Shown piece by piece: positions 1 to 9,100 of a DNA stretch of 17,754 nucleotides. The notes below the pieces were generated by a model. That model made no database searches. It was not told the origin of the DNA and saw only the letters and a list, made by a program, of their open reading frames with translations. A program made the position numbers and the translations under genes. The DNA is from CAZNER01 sp964572065 (GTDB lineage: Bacteria > Patescibacteriota > Dojkabacteria > JAHIVN01). The stretch is taken from assembly GCA_964572065.1 (NCBI GenBank), contig CAZNER010000040.1, positions 1 to 17,754 on the forward strand, given 5' to 3'. Within the stretch, counting starts at the first letter, position 1; every line of letters begins with the position of its first letter.

Positions 1-66
1 TCTAGAATTTGTTATCAAATTCGGATCATCAAGACCAGAACCGCCAATAATACCTATTTTTATCAT
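1..66 (-). CDS. S-methyl-5'-thioadenosine / purine nucleoside phosphorylase, N-terminal fragment
   Basis: Only the first 22 codons lie in the window. The reading MIKIGIIGGSGLDDPNLI begins at an ATG at 66-64. It matches the N-terminus of the MTAP/PNP phosphorylase family, whose first strand and phosphate-binding loop carry a GIIGGSGL motif. These enzymes cleave methylthioadenosine or purine nucleosides with phosphate, in nucleoside salvage. The start lies 23 bp downstream of the glycosylase stop, so the two genes are probably co-transcribed. Substrate specificity cannot be judged from this fragment. The open frame runs off the left edge without a stop. Confidence 0.75.
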   Translation of the reverse strand, partial: MIKIGIIGGSGLDDPNLITNSR

Positions 67-89
67 AATTTTTACTAAAAAATTAAATA

Positions 90-686
90 TTATTTTGAAA
101 CATACTTATTTCCTTTTATAAAAAACCTCCATTTCTGATTTCTTGACCTCTCTTCTGCATAGTCAATTCCAATACGAGGAGCAGATTCAATAATAAAATC
201 TTTACTAATATCAATTTTCTCTACCCATAAACTTTTTCTACTAGTTATGCTTTTCCCATTTAAATTCTTTTTTATATTTAAAGCTTTAGTTAACTTACCG
301 GGTCCATTAGTAAGATCATATTTAACCTCAACATTTCTATTTTTAAACATATCCTCAACACCCTCTTTTGGCTCTATTGCTCTAACTAAAACAGCAGATG
401 GGAAATATTTTTTTTCTGTTACTAAATTAAGCATAAAATGTACGCCATAAGTAAGATATACATAAACATGCCCTGCATCACCAAACATTACTTTACACCT
501 TTCAGTAAGACCCTTATGAGCATGACTAGCTGTATCATCAAATCCACGATATGCTTCTACTTCAACGATTATTCCTGATAACCTCCTCCCGTCATACTCA
601 CGAACTAACAATTTCCCAATTAAACCTTTGGCTACTTGTCGTGTATCATTCATATAAAACCCTTTTGAAAGAATTTTTGAGTTCAT
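90..686 (-). CDS. mpg: DNA-3-methyladenine glycosylase, Mpg/AAG family
   Basis: This 198-aa protein should excise alkylated or deaminated purines (3-methyladenine, hypoxanthine) in base-excision repair. It shows the family N-terminus (GFY..DT..VAKGLIGKLLV, residues 9-28), the IVEVEAY motif at 40-46 with E44 equal to the catalytic Glu of human AAG (E125), and H55. VYVYLTYG at 74-81 supplies the tyrosines lining the base pocket, R102 sits in LVRAIEP, and GPGKLTKAL follows. Length fits bacterial members. The first ATG is chosen because the FY..DT segment is conserved and starts before Met12. An extended -10 element ends only 9 nt upstream, so the mRNA may be leaderless. The gene is divergent from rpmH and followed by the phosphorylase. 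Bases differ from no obvious neighbour norm. Confidence 0.95.
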   Translation of the reverse strand: MNSKILSKGFYMNDTRQVAKGLIGKLLVREYDGRRLSGIIVEVEAYRGFDDTASHAHKGLTERCKVMFGDAGHVYVYLTYGVHFMLNLVTEKKYFPSAVLVRAIEPKEGVEDMFKNRNVEVKYDLTNGPGKLTKALNIKKNLNGKSITSRKSLWVEKIDISKDFIIESAPRIGIDYAEERSRNQKWRFFIKGNKYVSK

Positions 687-695
687 AATAATTTA

Positions 696-724
696 ATTTT
701 AGCAATTTGACGATCATTACTCAA
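696..724 (-). promoter_or_regulatory. Predicted promoter of the mpg glycosylase gene
   Basis: On the minus strand there is a -35 TTGAGT (719-724), a 17-nt spacer and a -10 TAAAAT (696-701) preceded by TG and one base, an extended -10. The start codon is at 686, so transcription would begin about 2-3 nt before the ATG. It overlaps the divergent rpmH promoter candidate. Confidence 0.55.
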
Positions 725-736
725 TCATGATAAACT
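707..736 (+). promoter_or_regulatory. Predicted promoter of rpmH-rnpA
   Basis: A -35 TTGACG (707-712) is followed after 18 nt by TAAACT (731-736), with TG one base before the -10. This predicts a start near 743 and a leader of about 44 nt before rpmH. The -10 is only a 4/6 match, so the call is moderate. It interleaves with the mpg promoter on the other strand. Confidence 0.4.
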
Positions 737-786
737 CAGAAACGTAGAATTACCTAATATGATAAATAATTTATTGATATTTAATT

Positions 787-972
787 ATGCCAAAAAGAAC
801 ATATCAACCTAAAAAAAGAAGACGATTAAAAAAGCTCGGCTATATGGCAAGGAAAAAAACAAAAGCTGGACGTAGAATTCTAAAGAGAAGAAAAAATAAA
901 AAGAGAAAAAGATTAACAGTTTCAGACGAATTTAGAGAAAAAAAGAAAAAACCGAAAAAAAGGAATAAATAA
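787..972 (+). CDS. rpmH: 50S ribosomal protein L34
   Basis: L34 is a small basic protein of the large ribosomal subunit. The first 46 residues follow the family closely: KRTYQPKKRRR, an LGY.AR segment, TKAGRRILKRR and the closing KRLTVS. Normal L34 ends there at about 44-47 residues. This one continues with about 15 charged residues (DEFREKKKKPKKRNK), giving 61. The ATG at 787 is the only sensible start, and no Shine-Dalgarno sequence precedes it. rnpA follows after 15 bp, the classic rpmH-rnpA pair. dnaA is not upstream; the divergent glycosylase gene is there instead. Confidence 0.95.
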   Translation: MPKRTYQPKKRRRLKKLGYMARKKTKAGRRILKRRKNKKRKRLTVSDEFREKKKKPKKRNK

Positions 973-987
973 TAGTAGCAAATATTA

Positions 988-1329
988 ATGCTTCCCAAAA
1001 AACACCGTGTTAAAAGATCTCATTTCAACCTAATTTTTAATAAGGGAAAAACTTTACATTCCAACTACTTTGTATTAGTTATATATAAGAATTCTGAAAT
1101 TAGCCAAGTCCAAGCTGCTGTAATCGCTAGCAGTAAAGTAGGAAAAGCCACTCAGAGAAACCGGGCTAAAAGATTAATAAGAGAAATAATAAGATTAGAA
1201 ATTTCAAATATTCAAAATCAAATACAAATAATTATCATATGCAAACAATCAATTAATAATACGAACTTTAACGATCTAAAAAAGGAATTAATTTCTAAAC
1301 TAAAAGAAGCCGGACTCTACAAAAAATAA
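988..1329 (+). CDS. rnpA: Ribonuclease P protein component
   Basis: RnpA binds the RNase P RNA and helps 5'-end maturation of pre-tRNA in the cytoplasm. The 113-aa length is typical. It has the basic N-terminus with KKHRVKRSHF, a central strand region, and the signature RNRAKRLIRE at 57-66, which matches the family RNR..KR..RE motif. The ATG at 988 is the natural start and lacks a Shine-Dalgarno sequence. It lies 15 bp after rpmH, surely the same transcript. yidD or yidC usually follow; here the gene ends 4 nt from the end of the convergent rpsG, with no room for a separate terminator. Confidence 0.93.
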   Translation: MLPKKHRVKRSHFNLIFNKGKTLHSNYFVLVIYKNSEISQVQAAVIASSKVGKATQRNRAKRLIREIIRLEISNIQNQIQIIIICKQSINNTNFNDLKKELISKLKEAGLYKK

Positions 1330-1333
1330 ACTT

Positions 1334-1804
1334 CTACCATTGGAAATGAGCAAAAGCCTTATTTGCTTCTGCCATTTTATACATATCCTCTCTTTTTTTA
1401 ACTGCAAAGCCTAAATTTTTATAAGCATCTTTAATTTCGGCAGCAAAAGCCTCACAGAACTCCTCTTTCTTTCTTCGGGCTCTTGCTCCTTGTATAATCC
1501 ACTTAATAGCAAGAGAAAGCTGTCTCTGCTCACTTACTGGCATTGGAACCTGATAATTTACACCCCCTACCCTCCTAGGTTTTACCTCTAATTTAGGTTT
1601 TACATTTTCTATTGCAGTTTCAATTATATCTAATGGTTTCTTCTTTAAATCTTTTTTCAATATATCAAAACTTTTATATACAATCCCTTCGGCAACTACT
1701 TTCTTTCCATCAAGCATCACATTATTTATCAACGAAGCAACAACCTTACTGTTGTAAACTGCATCTGGTTTTGTTTTTCTTTTTTTAGCCTGTTTTCCTC
1801 TCAT
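1334..1804 (-). CDS. rpsG: 30S ribosomal protein S7
   Basis: S7 nucleates assembly of the 30S head and contacts the tRNA exit site. The 156-aa length is exactly the bacterial norm. The family signature lies at about residues 14-40 (VYNSKVVASLINNVMLDGKK), the RGGxxYQVP hairpin appears as RVGGVNYQVP at about 78-87, and the helix WIIQGARARRKK follows. It is the last gene of the rpoB-rpoC-rpsL-rpsG run, 20 bp after rpsL, with no visible Shine-Dalgarno sequence and a TAG stop. fusA and tuf, which usually follow in the str operon, are absent: the next gene is convergent rnpA. Confidence 0.96.
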   Translation of the reverse strand: MRGKQAKKRKTKPDAVYNSKVVASLINNVMLDGKKVVAEGIVYKSFDILKKDLKKKPLDIIETAIENVKPKLEVKPRRVGGVNYQVPMPVSEQRQLSLAIKWIIQGARARRKKEEFCEAFAAEIKDAYKNLGFAVKKREDMYKMAEANKAFAHFQW

Positions 1805-1824
1805 TTTATATTTATAAATTAAAT

Positions 1825-2271
1825 TTATTCCTTAGGCTTCTTAGCCCCATATATCGATCTAGCCTGCTTTCTACCCTCTACAGGAGCAGCATCATATACC
1901 CCTCTTACCACCTTGTACTTAACACCAGGTAAATCTTTCACACGACCAGCTTTTACCAATACAATAGAATGAACTTGCAAGTTATGACCTTCTCCAGGGA
2001 TATGGGCAATAACCTCCTGTTTATTCGAGAGTCTAACCTTCGCTACTTTTCGTAAAGCAGAGTTAGGTTTCTTAGGTGTTCTTGTATATACTTTTAGACA
2101 AACACCTCTCTTTAGCGGATTTTCCTTTCTATAATACTTGTTTTTTAAAGCATTATAATTTACTTGTAAAGCTTTACATTTAGTAGTTTCAGAAAATTCC
2201 ATTCCTTTAAATCTCACTTTACCTCTCTTTGGTCTTCTTTTCTTTCTTACTAACTGTGAAATCCTTGTCAT
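1825..2271 (-). CDS. rpsL: 30S ribosomal protein S12
   Basis: S12 sits at the decoding centre and controls translational accuracy. At 148 aa it is longer than E. coli S12 (124). It carries the roughly 13-residue insert before KRGVC seen in Gram-positive S12 (here around residues 36-52), plus about 11 extra residues near the N-terminus. The decoding loops TPKKPNSALRK (65-75) and RVKDLPGV (110-117) are intact. K67/K68 and K112 match the streptomycin-resistance positions K42/K43 and K87, and D113 is the usual methylthiolation site, so none of the classic resistance changes is visible. NLQVHS has Val where NLQEHS is usual. It is 28 bp after rpoC and has the only good Shine-Dalgarno sequence I saw. 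Confidence 0.96.
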   Translation of the reverse strand: MTRISQLVRKKRRPKRGKVRFKGMEFSETTKCKALQVNYNALKNKYYRKENPLKRGVCLKVYTRTPKKPNSALRKVAKVRLSNKQEVIAHIPGEGHNLQVHSIVLVKAGRVKDLPGVKYKVVRGVYDAAPVEGRKQARSIYGAKKPKE

Positions 2272-2280
2272 AATAATTAG

Positions 2281-2286
2281 ATCCTT
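2281..2286 (-). promoter_or_regulatory. Shine-Dalgarno site of rpsL
   Basis: AAGGAT lies 9 nt upstream of the rpsL ATG. It is noteworthy because almost no other start in this window has a purine-rich Shine-Dalgarno sequence; it implies the anti-Shine-Dalgarno of the 16S rRNA is still usable. Confidence 0.6.
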
Positions 2287-2299
2287 AAATCAAAATAAA

Positions 2300-5200
2300 T
2301 TAACGTAAATATTCCCCTAATGGGACATGACGTCCTATAATAACATTTTCCTTTAAACCACGCAACTTATCTACCTTACCCATAATTGCAGCATCTGATA
2401 AAACCCTTACTACCTCTTGAAAACTCGCTGCTGATAAGAAACTCTGAGTATTAATAGAAGAAGCTGTAATACCAAGCAATCTTCTCTTATATCTAATATG
2501 TTCTTTTGTTTTATATTTCTTTAACTTTTTATTCTTAGATAAAACTCTGTAATAATTCGCATATTCTCCAGGCAAATAATCACTATCACCCGGTTCTTCA
2601 ATTATTACTAATGCCGCCATCTTCCTAACAATTACTTCGACATGTTTGTCATCAATAGAAATTCCCTGTAAACCATAAGTTTCTTGAACATTATCAATAA
2701 TATATTTTTGAGCTTCAAGCAAACCTTTAAGATTCTTCAACTGGTTAGGTGCAACCGATCCACTAGTTAATTGGTCTCCTATTTTTACCTTCTCATTATC
2801 CTTAATAATAATATCATCCGGATTAACTTTATACTCTTTTTCTATAATTCTAGTACCTTTTAGTAATAACTTATCCTTTTTGATAGCCAAATATCCAGTA
2901 AACGGAGCTTTAATCTTCCTTCCACTCTTCTTTTTAATTAAAAGATTTCCAATTTTAATTTTCCCAGACCTCTTACGTACAACCTTATCTCCTTTATTCA
3001 CATTAAATTTCCTCTTAATTTCTTCTTTTGAAATCACTTCAATTTTCTCTACAACCCCATCCGTTTCCACAAATTTTGCTTTACCATCGACCTCACTCAA
3101 AACAGCACTACCTTTAGGCATCCTAGCCTCAAACAACTCCTCAACCCTTGGCAACCCCTGAGTAATATCAGTCCCTGCTCTTCCAGCTAAATGTTTAGAA
3201 TCTAATGTTAGCTGTGTTGCAGCTTCTCCCATTGCCTGTGCTGCAACAACACCAACTGCAATTCCTTTTTTAACCAATTTCTTATCACCTAAACTGTAAC
3301 CGTAACACTTACGACATATACCCTCAGGAGCAGTACATGTTAATGGAGATCTAACCTTCACCTCATCTATCCCTTGTTTAACTATTTTACTCGCTACATC
3401 TTCATTTATCTCTTTATCTTTCTTGACTATAACTTCTCCAGTCTCCTTATTTACTAAATTTTCAGCTGTCCACCTCCCAGTTATTCTTATTTCAAAATCA
3501 ATCCTTCTATTATCAGATTTCCTTAAATAAATTCCTTTATCAGTTCCGCAGTCATCAGTTCTCGTTATTACATCCTGGGCAACATCAATCATTTTTCTAG
3601 TTAAATAACCACTTCTTGCTGTTTTCAAGGCAATATCGGTTAAACCCTTTCTTGTCCCTCTTGCGGCTACAAAATATTCCAATGAAGACAATCCTAAAAC
3701 ATAATTTGACCTTAGTGGCAACTCAACTATATTTCCTAATGGATCTAAAATTAACCCTCTAATTGCGGATATCTGTCTAGTAGGATTCTTGACTGGATAA
3801 GCTCCAGACTTTTCTAACTCAACAACTACACTCCTAGCTTCGTATTCCTTCCAAGTGAGATCAGATATCTCTTCAGTAGCCTTCATCCATACTTCTTCAG
3901 AAAGCGATTTTCTTTCCTCTTCAGTTATAAGACCGTTATAAAAACTTTCATTTAATTTGTGTATTTGGTCTTCTGCTTTCTTTAAAATATCCTCTCTTTT
4001 ATCAGTACTTACAAAATCATCCATTGATACTGAAAATCCTAGCAGTGTAGCATATTTAAACCCTATCTCTTTAAAATAATCAAGGATCTTAACTGTCTCT
4101 TCTTTTCCATATTCCTTAAAACATTTTGCAATTATCTTTCCTGCTTTGGATTGATCAACTTGTTCATTTACAAAACCAAAATCCTTTGGAAACTTCTCAT
4201 TAAATATTATTCTTCCTAAACTTGTTTCAACGACCTCATCATTAATTAGTATTTTAATCTTATCGTTGATGCCCATATAGCCTAAATCACAAAAACCCAT
4301 AGCTTCTTCCTTATTTGCAAACCACTTGATATTCTTCTTAGCATTTTTCATCTTAGTTAAAAGATATAAACCAAGTGACATATCCTTTTTTACATTAACA
4401 ACAGGATTTCCATTCGCCATAAGTAACATATTAGAATCGGGCATCATTCTTTCTAATGCCTCTTCAACCGCTTTTTTAGAAAGAGGTACATGTACTGCCA
4501 TTTGATCGCCATCAAAGTCTGCATTAAATCCTTTACAAACCATTGGATGGACTCTTATAGCATTTCCTTCAGTTAAAACAGGAAAGAAAGCCTGTATACC
4601 CTGTTTATGTAATGTAGGTGCTCTGTTCAGAAGAACTGGTCTATCTTCTATAACATTTTCTAAAATATCCCAAACTTCTCCTGACTTCTCTTCAAGATAA
4701 TTTTTTGCACTTTTAATATTTGGGGATAAACCCTTTGCTATAATTTCCCTTATTACAAAAGGTTTAAATAACTCTAAAGCTACATCCTTTGGAAGACCAC
4801 ATTCATATAAACTCAACTCAGGTCCAGAAACAATTACAGCTCTTCCAGAATAATCAACTCTTTTACCAAGCAAATTTTGCCTAAATCTTCCTTGTTTCCC
4901 TCTTAAAATATCTGAAAGTGATTTATATGGCTGTGCCCTTGAATTTAGTACAGGTCGGCCCTGTCTATGACTATTGTCAATTAAAGCATCTACAGCTTCC
5001 TGAAGCATCCTTTTCTCATTTCGTAAAATAATTTCAGGTGCTCCAAGATCTATTAGTCTCTTTAATCTATTATTCCTATTTATAACCCTTCTATATAAAT
5101 CGTTTAAATCTGATGTAGCAAATCTCCCACCTGGGAGTTGAATTATTGGCCTTAGTGCTGGAGGAATAACTGGAATAACTTCCATAACAATCCATGTAGG

Positions 5201-6130
5201 ATCAATTTCGTTATTACTTAACCCTTCAAGTATTCTCAATCTTTTTACAATCCTCCCCTTTTTTATCTTAGATCTAGTAGCCTGCTTTGCGTCTATTAAT
5301 CTCTTTAATTCTTTTTTCAGATCCAATAATCCTAATAAGGTTTTAATACCTTCTGCCCCCATCTGAACTTTATAAAATCTAGCTCCTACATCTTTTAAAT
5401 TACTATTCTGTTCCTCAGATATAACTGATCCAACTACTATACTATCAATTAAAGATAATAAATCCTCATATTTTTGTTCAATCTTCTCCTGTTTCCTTAA
5501 ATATAATTCCTTTAGCTTTGCTATTTCTTTCTCATTTTTAACCTTTTTAGACTCTAATTCAAGTCCTGCTTTGCCTTTAGATTTTATCTTGGCTTTTTCT
5601 TTATTAAAAGTTTTCTTTAATTTCTGTATCTCATCATTCAATTCATCATCATTTTGTTTAATCTCATCTTTCATTTTAGACTCAACATCCTTCGTTATGT
5701 CTTTCTTTTTCTGTTTATCAACATCAATAACAATATATCGTGCAAAATAAATAACAGCTTCAAGCTGTTTTTTTGGAATATCAAGCATTAATGATAATTT
5801 ATTTGGAATACCATATGAAAACCACGTATGAACAACAGGTGCAGCAAGCTTAATATGTCCCATCCTTTCCCTTCTTACTCTATTATGAGTAACCTCTACA
5901 CCACATTTGTCACAAATAATACCTTTGTACCTTATCTTTTTATACTTACCACAATAACATTGATAACTTGTAGTAGGTCCAAAAATTTTTTCACACATCA
6001 ACCCATCAACCTCTGCCCTTTGCGTTCTATAATTTATAGTTTCAGCTTTTTTTACTTCCCCACACGACCAAGATAGAATCTGTTTCGGTGATGCTAATGA
6101 TATTTTTAGCTTTTTAAAATCTTTTAACAT
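2300..6130 (-). CDS. rpoC: DNA-directed RNA polymerase subunit beta'
   Basis: This is the 1276-aa catalytic large subunit of RNA polymerase. In order: zinc site 1 (C58, C60, C73, C76), a charged coiled-coil insert at about 139-228, the lid/rudder region, and the catalytic NADFDGDQM (536-544; Mg2+-binding D538, D540, D542). Then come the bridge helix (TRKGLTDIALKTARSGYLTRK), zinc site 2 (C861, C932, C939, C942), the trigger loop (968-980) and the conserved C-terminal LRGLKENVIIGR..P. The trigger loop reads TQLTLDSKH instead of the common TQLTMRTFH: His980 is kept but the Arg that contacts the NTP is Asp977. The coiled-coil insert resembles in position and character the one in actinobacterial beta'. 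The gene starts 22 bp after rpoB and ends 28 bp before rpsL. No Shine-Dalgarno sequence. Confidence 0.98.
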   Translation of the reverse strand: MLKDFKKLKISLASPKQILSWSCGEVKKAETINYRTQRAEVDGLMCEKIFGPTTSYQCYCGKYKKIRYKGIICDKCGVEVTHNRVRRERMGHIKLAAPVVHTWFSYGIPNKLSLMLDIPKKQLEAVIYFARYIVIDVDKQKKKDITKDVESKMKDEIKQNDDELNDEIQKLKKTFNKEKAKIKSKGKAGLELESKKVKNEKEIAKLKELYLRKQEKIEQKYEDLLSLIDSIVVGSVISEEQNSNLKDVGARFYKVQMGAEGIKTLLGLLDLKKELKRLIDAKQATRSKIKKGRIVKRLRILEGLSNNEIDPTWIVMEVIPVIPPALRPIIQLPGGRFATSDLNDLYRRVINRNNRLKRLIDLGAPEIILRNEKRMLQEAVDALIDNSHRQGRPVLNSRAQPYKSLSDILRGKQGRFRQNLLGKRVDYSGRAVIVSGPELSLYECGLPKDVALELFKPFVIREIIAKGLSPNIKSAKNYLEEKSGEVWDILENVIEDRPVLLNRAPTLHKQGIQAFFPVLTEGNAIRVHPMVCKGFNADFDGDQMAVHVPLSKKAVEEALERMMPDSNMLLMANGNPVVNVKKDMSLGLYLLTKMKNAKKNIKWFANKEEAMGFCDLGYMGINDKIKILINDEVVETSLGRIIFNEKFPKDFGFVNEQVDQSKAGKIIAKCFKEYGKEETVKILDYFKEIGFKYATLLGFSVSMDDFVSTDKREDILKKAEDQIHKLNESFYNGLITEEERKSLSEEVWMKATEEISDLTWKEYEARSVVVELEKSGAYPVKNPTRQISAIRGLILDPLGNIVELPLRSNYVLGLSSLEYFVAARGTRKGLTDIALKTARSGYLTRKMIDVAQDVITRTDDCGTDKGIYLRKSDNRRIDFEIRITGRWTAENLVNKETGEVIVKKDKEINEDVASKIVKQGIDEVKVRSPLTCTAPEGICRKCYGYSLGDKKLVKKGIAVGVVAAQAMGEAATQLTLDSKHLAGRAGTDITQGLPRVEELFEARMPKGSAVLSEVDGKAKFVETDGVVEKIEVISKEEIKRKFNVNKGDKVVRKRSGKIKIGNLLIKKKSGRKIKAPFTGYLAIKKDKLLLKGTRIIEKEYKVNPDDIIIKDNEKVKIGDQLTSGSVAPNQLKNLKGLLEAQKYIIDNVQETYGLQGISIDDKHVEVIVRKMAALVIIEEPGDSDYLPGEYANYYRVLSKNKKLKKYKTKEHIRYKRRLLGITASSINTQSFLSAASFQEVVRVLSDAAIMGKVDKLRGLKENVIIGRHVPLGEYLR

Positions 6131-6152
6131 AAGTCAAAAAAGACAATATTAA

Positions 6153-9100
6153 TTAATCTAATGATTTCTTTGGTTTACATTCTTTTTCCTGTTTACTACC
6201 TTCTCCATTCAGAAGCTCTAAATTCAAACCTAGAGACCTTAATTCTGAAATAAGAACTTTAAAAGATTCTGGTATATTTGGAGCCTCAACTGGAACTCCC
6301 TGTATAATAGCTTTATAAGCATTTGCCCTTCCAACTACATCATCTGATTTAATTGTCAACATTTCTTGTAATACATTAGGTGCTGTATGTGCCTCCAATG
6401 CCCAGACTTCCATCTCTCCAAATCTCTGACCTCCAAACTGTGCCTTACCTCCAAGAGGCTGCTGAGTTACCATTGTGTAAGGTCCAGTTGACCTTGCATG
6501 CAATTTATCATCTGCAAGATGTTTCAATTTCAACATATACCTTGGTCCAACAACAATCTTCTCTGGATATTTCTTACCTGTTTTCCCATCATATAAAGGT
6601 ACCTTTTTATCAAGACATACATTTTTATCTTTAGCTAATACTGCTAACTTACTTTCATTAATATCAGTAAAAATAGGAACTTCAACATTTACACCCAATT
6701 GTTGAGCAATTCTCCCAACATGAGTTTCCATCAACTGACCTAAATTCATTCGTTTAATAAACAAAGGGGATGAGAGAATAACATCAACCGGAGTACCATC
6801 TTCTAAATACGGCATATCTTCAACAGGAAGAACTTTACTAATACAACCTTTATCTCCATGTCTTCCTGTAAGTTTGTCTCCTATTGAAATCTTATGAGTT
6901 CTGGCTACCCAAACTTTAATTTGCTTCAAAACCCCTGGAGATAGCTTAGCTCCCTTCTCTTTATCCAAAATTTGAGTATCTATAACAATTCCTTTTTCAC
7001 CATGAGGCAATCTTAAAGAATTATCCCTAACATCTCTTGCATATTCACCAAATATAGCTCTAAGCAGTTTCTCTTCTGCTGTCAACTCAGTCTCACCCTT
7101 AGGTGCGATTATTCCCACAAGAATATCTCTTGGTTCCACTCTTGCACCAATCTGAACAATCCCACTTTCATCTAAACTTCTTAATGCATATGTACTAACA
7201 TTTGGAATATCTGTAGTAATTTCTTCCGGACCAAGCTTAGTCTCTCTAATATCCCTTACATACTCACTAATATGTATTGAAGTTAACACATCTTCTTTAA
7301 CTAAACGTTCAGATATTATAAAAGCATCTTCATAATTGTAACCTTCGTACACCATATAAGCAGCAAGTATATTTTGTCCTAGTGCCAATTCTCCATCGTC
7401 CATTGATGAGCCATCAACCAACACTTCTCCTCTTTTAAATTTATCACCTACCCTAACTTTTAGATTCTGGCTAAAACATGTATTCTGATTAGTTCTAACA
7501 AACTTATCTAACTTATAAGTCTTTTTCTCTCTTGAATTTTTATATTTAACATCTAATCGTTTTGCATCGCAATCAACTACCCTTCCATCCTTTTTTGCAA
7601 AAATAGCCCTTCTCGAGGACCTACCTACCATTCTTTCATAACCAGTACCAACTATTGGAGCGGTTGGTTTCAAAAGCGGTACAGCTTGCCTCTGCATATT
7701 TGCTCCCATTAACGTTCTTGTTGGGTCATCATGTGCAGCATAAGGTATTAATGCTAGTCCTAATCCAGCAATCTGACCAGGATTTACATCAACGAGATCA
7801 ACATCAAAACTTGGAATACTCTTATAACTTCCTTCAAACCTTACAAATACAGACTTGTCTAAAACATTATTATCTTTATCAACTTTTGCAGTAGCTGGAC
7901 CTATCTTGTAGTCAGTTTCCTTATCTGCGACAAAATATTCAATTTCATCTGTAATATAAGGTTTAACCTTAACACTTTTAATATCTAAACTGCTTATCTT
8001 ATCAGCGTCTTTTTCTTTAATTTTAAAACCTTTCCTATATAAAACTTTGGAACCTTTCTTAATATCTTGATCTAAAATTCTACCTATCAAATATTTCTTA
8101 AATGGTTTAACTTTAGTCTTAACTTTCTTATATGGAGCTTCTAAAAAGCCGTATTCATTAATTTTGGCATATAATGCCATATGAGTAACTATACCGATCA
8201 TTGGTCCCTCAGGAGTTGCAACTGGACAAAACCTACTATAATGAGAACCATGAACATCTCTAACTGAGAATGTAGCACTTTGTTTTGTTAATCCGCCTTG
8301 ACCTCCTGAAGTAATTCTCCGCTTTATGCTTAACTCACTTAAAATATTTTCCTGATCCATGTACCGTGATAAACTGCTACTACCAAAAAAGTGTTTTAGT
8401 ACACCAGTAATTGGTCTTGTGTTTACCAGTCTAGAAGGAGTTATAAGTTCATCAGAGCCATATGTGCTCATTCTATCTCTAATATTTTTTTCCATCTGCA
8501 ACATACCGCTCCTAATATTTTCAGCAATTAGCTCACCTGGTCCCCTTACCCTTCTATTAGCTAAATGATCAATATCATCCTGGCGTAAATCACCATTATT
8601 AAGTTTTATCAAACTTCTTATAATTGCAACTATATCTTCTTTCTTCAAGACATAATTTTCCTCTTTAATTTCAAACTTTGTACCTAATTTTTTATTCAAT
8701 TGGTATCTACCAATTCTACCTAGATAAAACCTTCTTGGATTAAAGAATATGTTTTCAATAAGACTTTTAGCCCCTTCAAGATTTATAGAATCCTCTGGTC
8801 TTAATTTTGAATAAATGTCAATCAAAGCTTCCTCCCTACTTCTTGTAGGATCCGCCTTTAATGTCTCCTCTACATACTTTACACCCTCCGCAGTATCAAC
8901 ATCTGAAAACAAAGCTTTTATCTCATCATCATTCGAATATCCAAAAGCACGAAGCAATGTAGTTAGCAAAATTTTAGGTCGTTTATTGATAAGTTGAACC
9001 GACATAATTCCACCTCTATTAATTTCAAAATCTAACCACTTGCCTCTTTGCGGAATTAATTTAACTATATAATAATCTGTTTTATATACTTGTTTTGAAT

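Noticed and set aside
2880..3161. Open frame antisense to rpoC
   Set aside because: Lies wholly inside rpoC on the other strand, has no family features, and rpoC is certain. The same applies to antisense frames at 5828-6076, 6380-6634, 7655-7894, 8359-8568 and 8815-8997.
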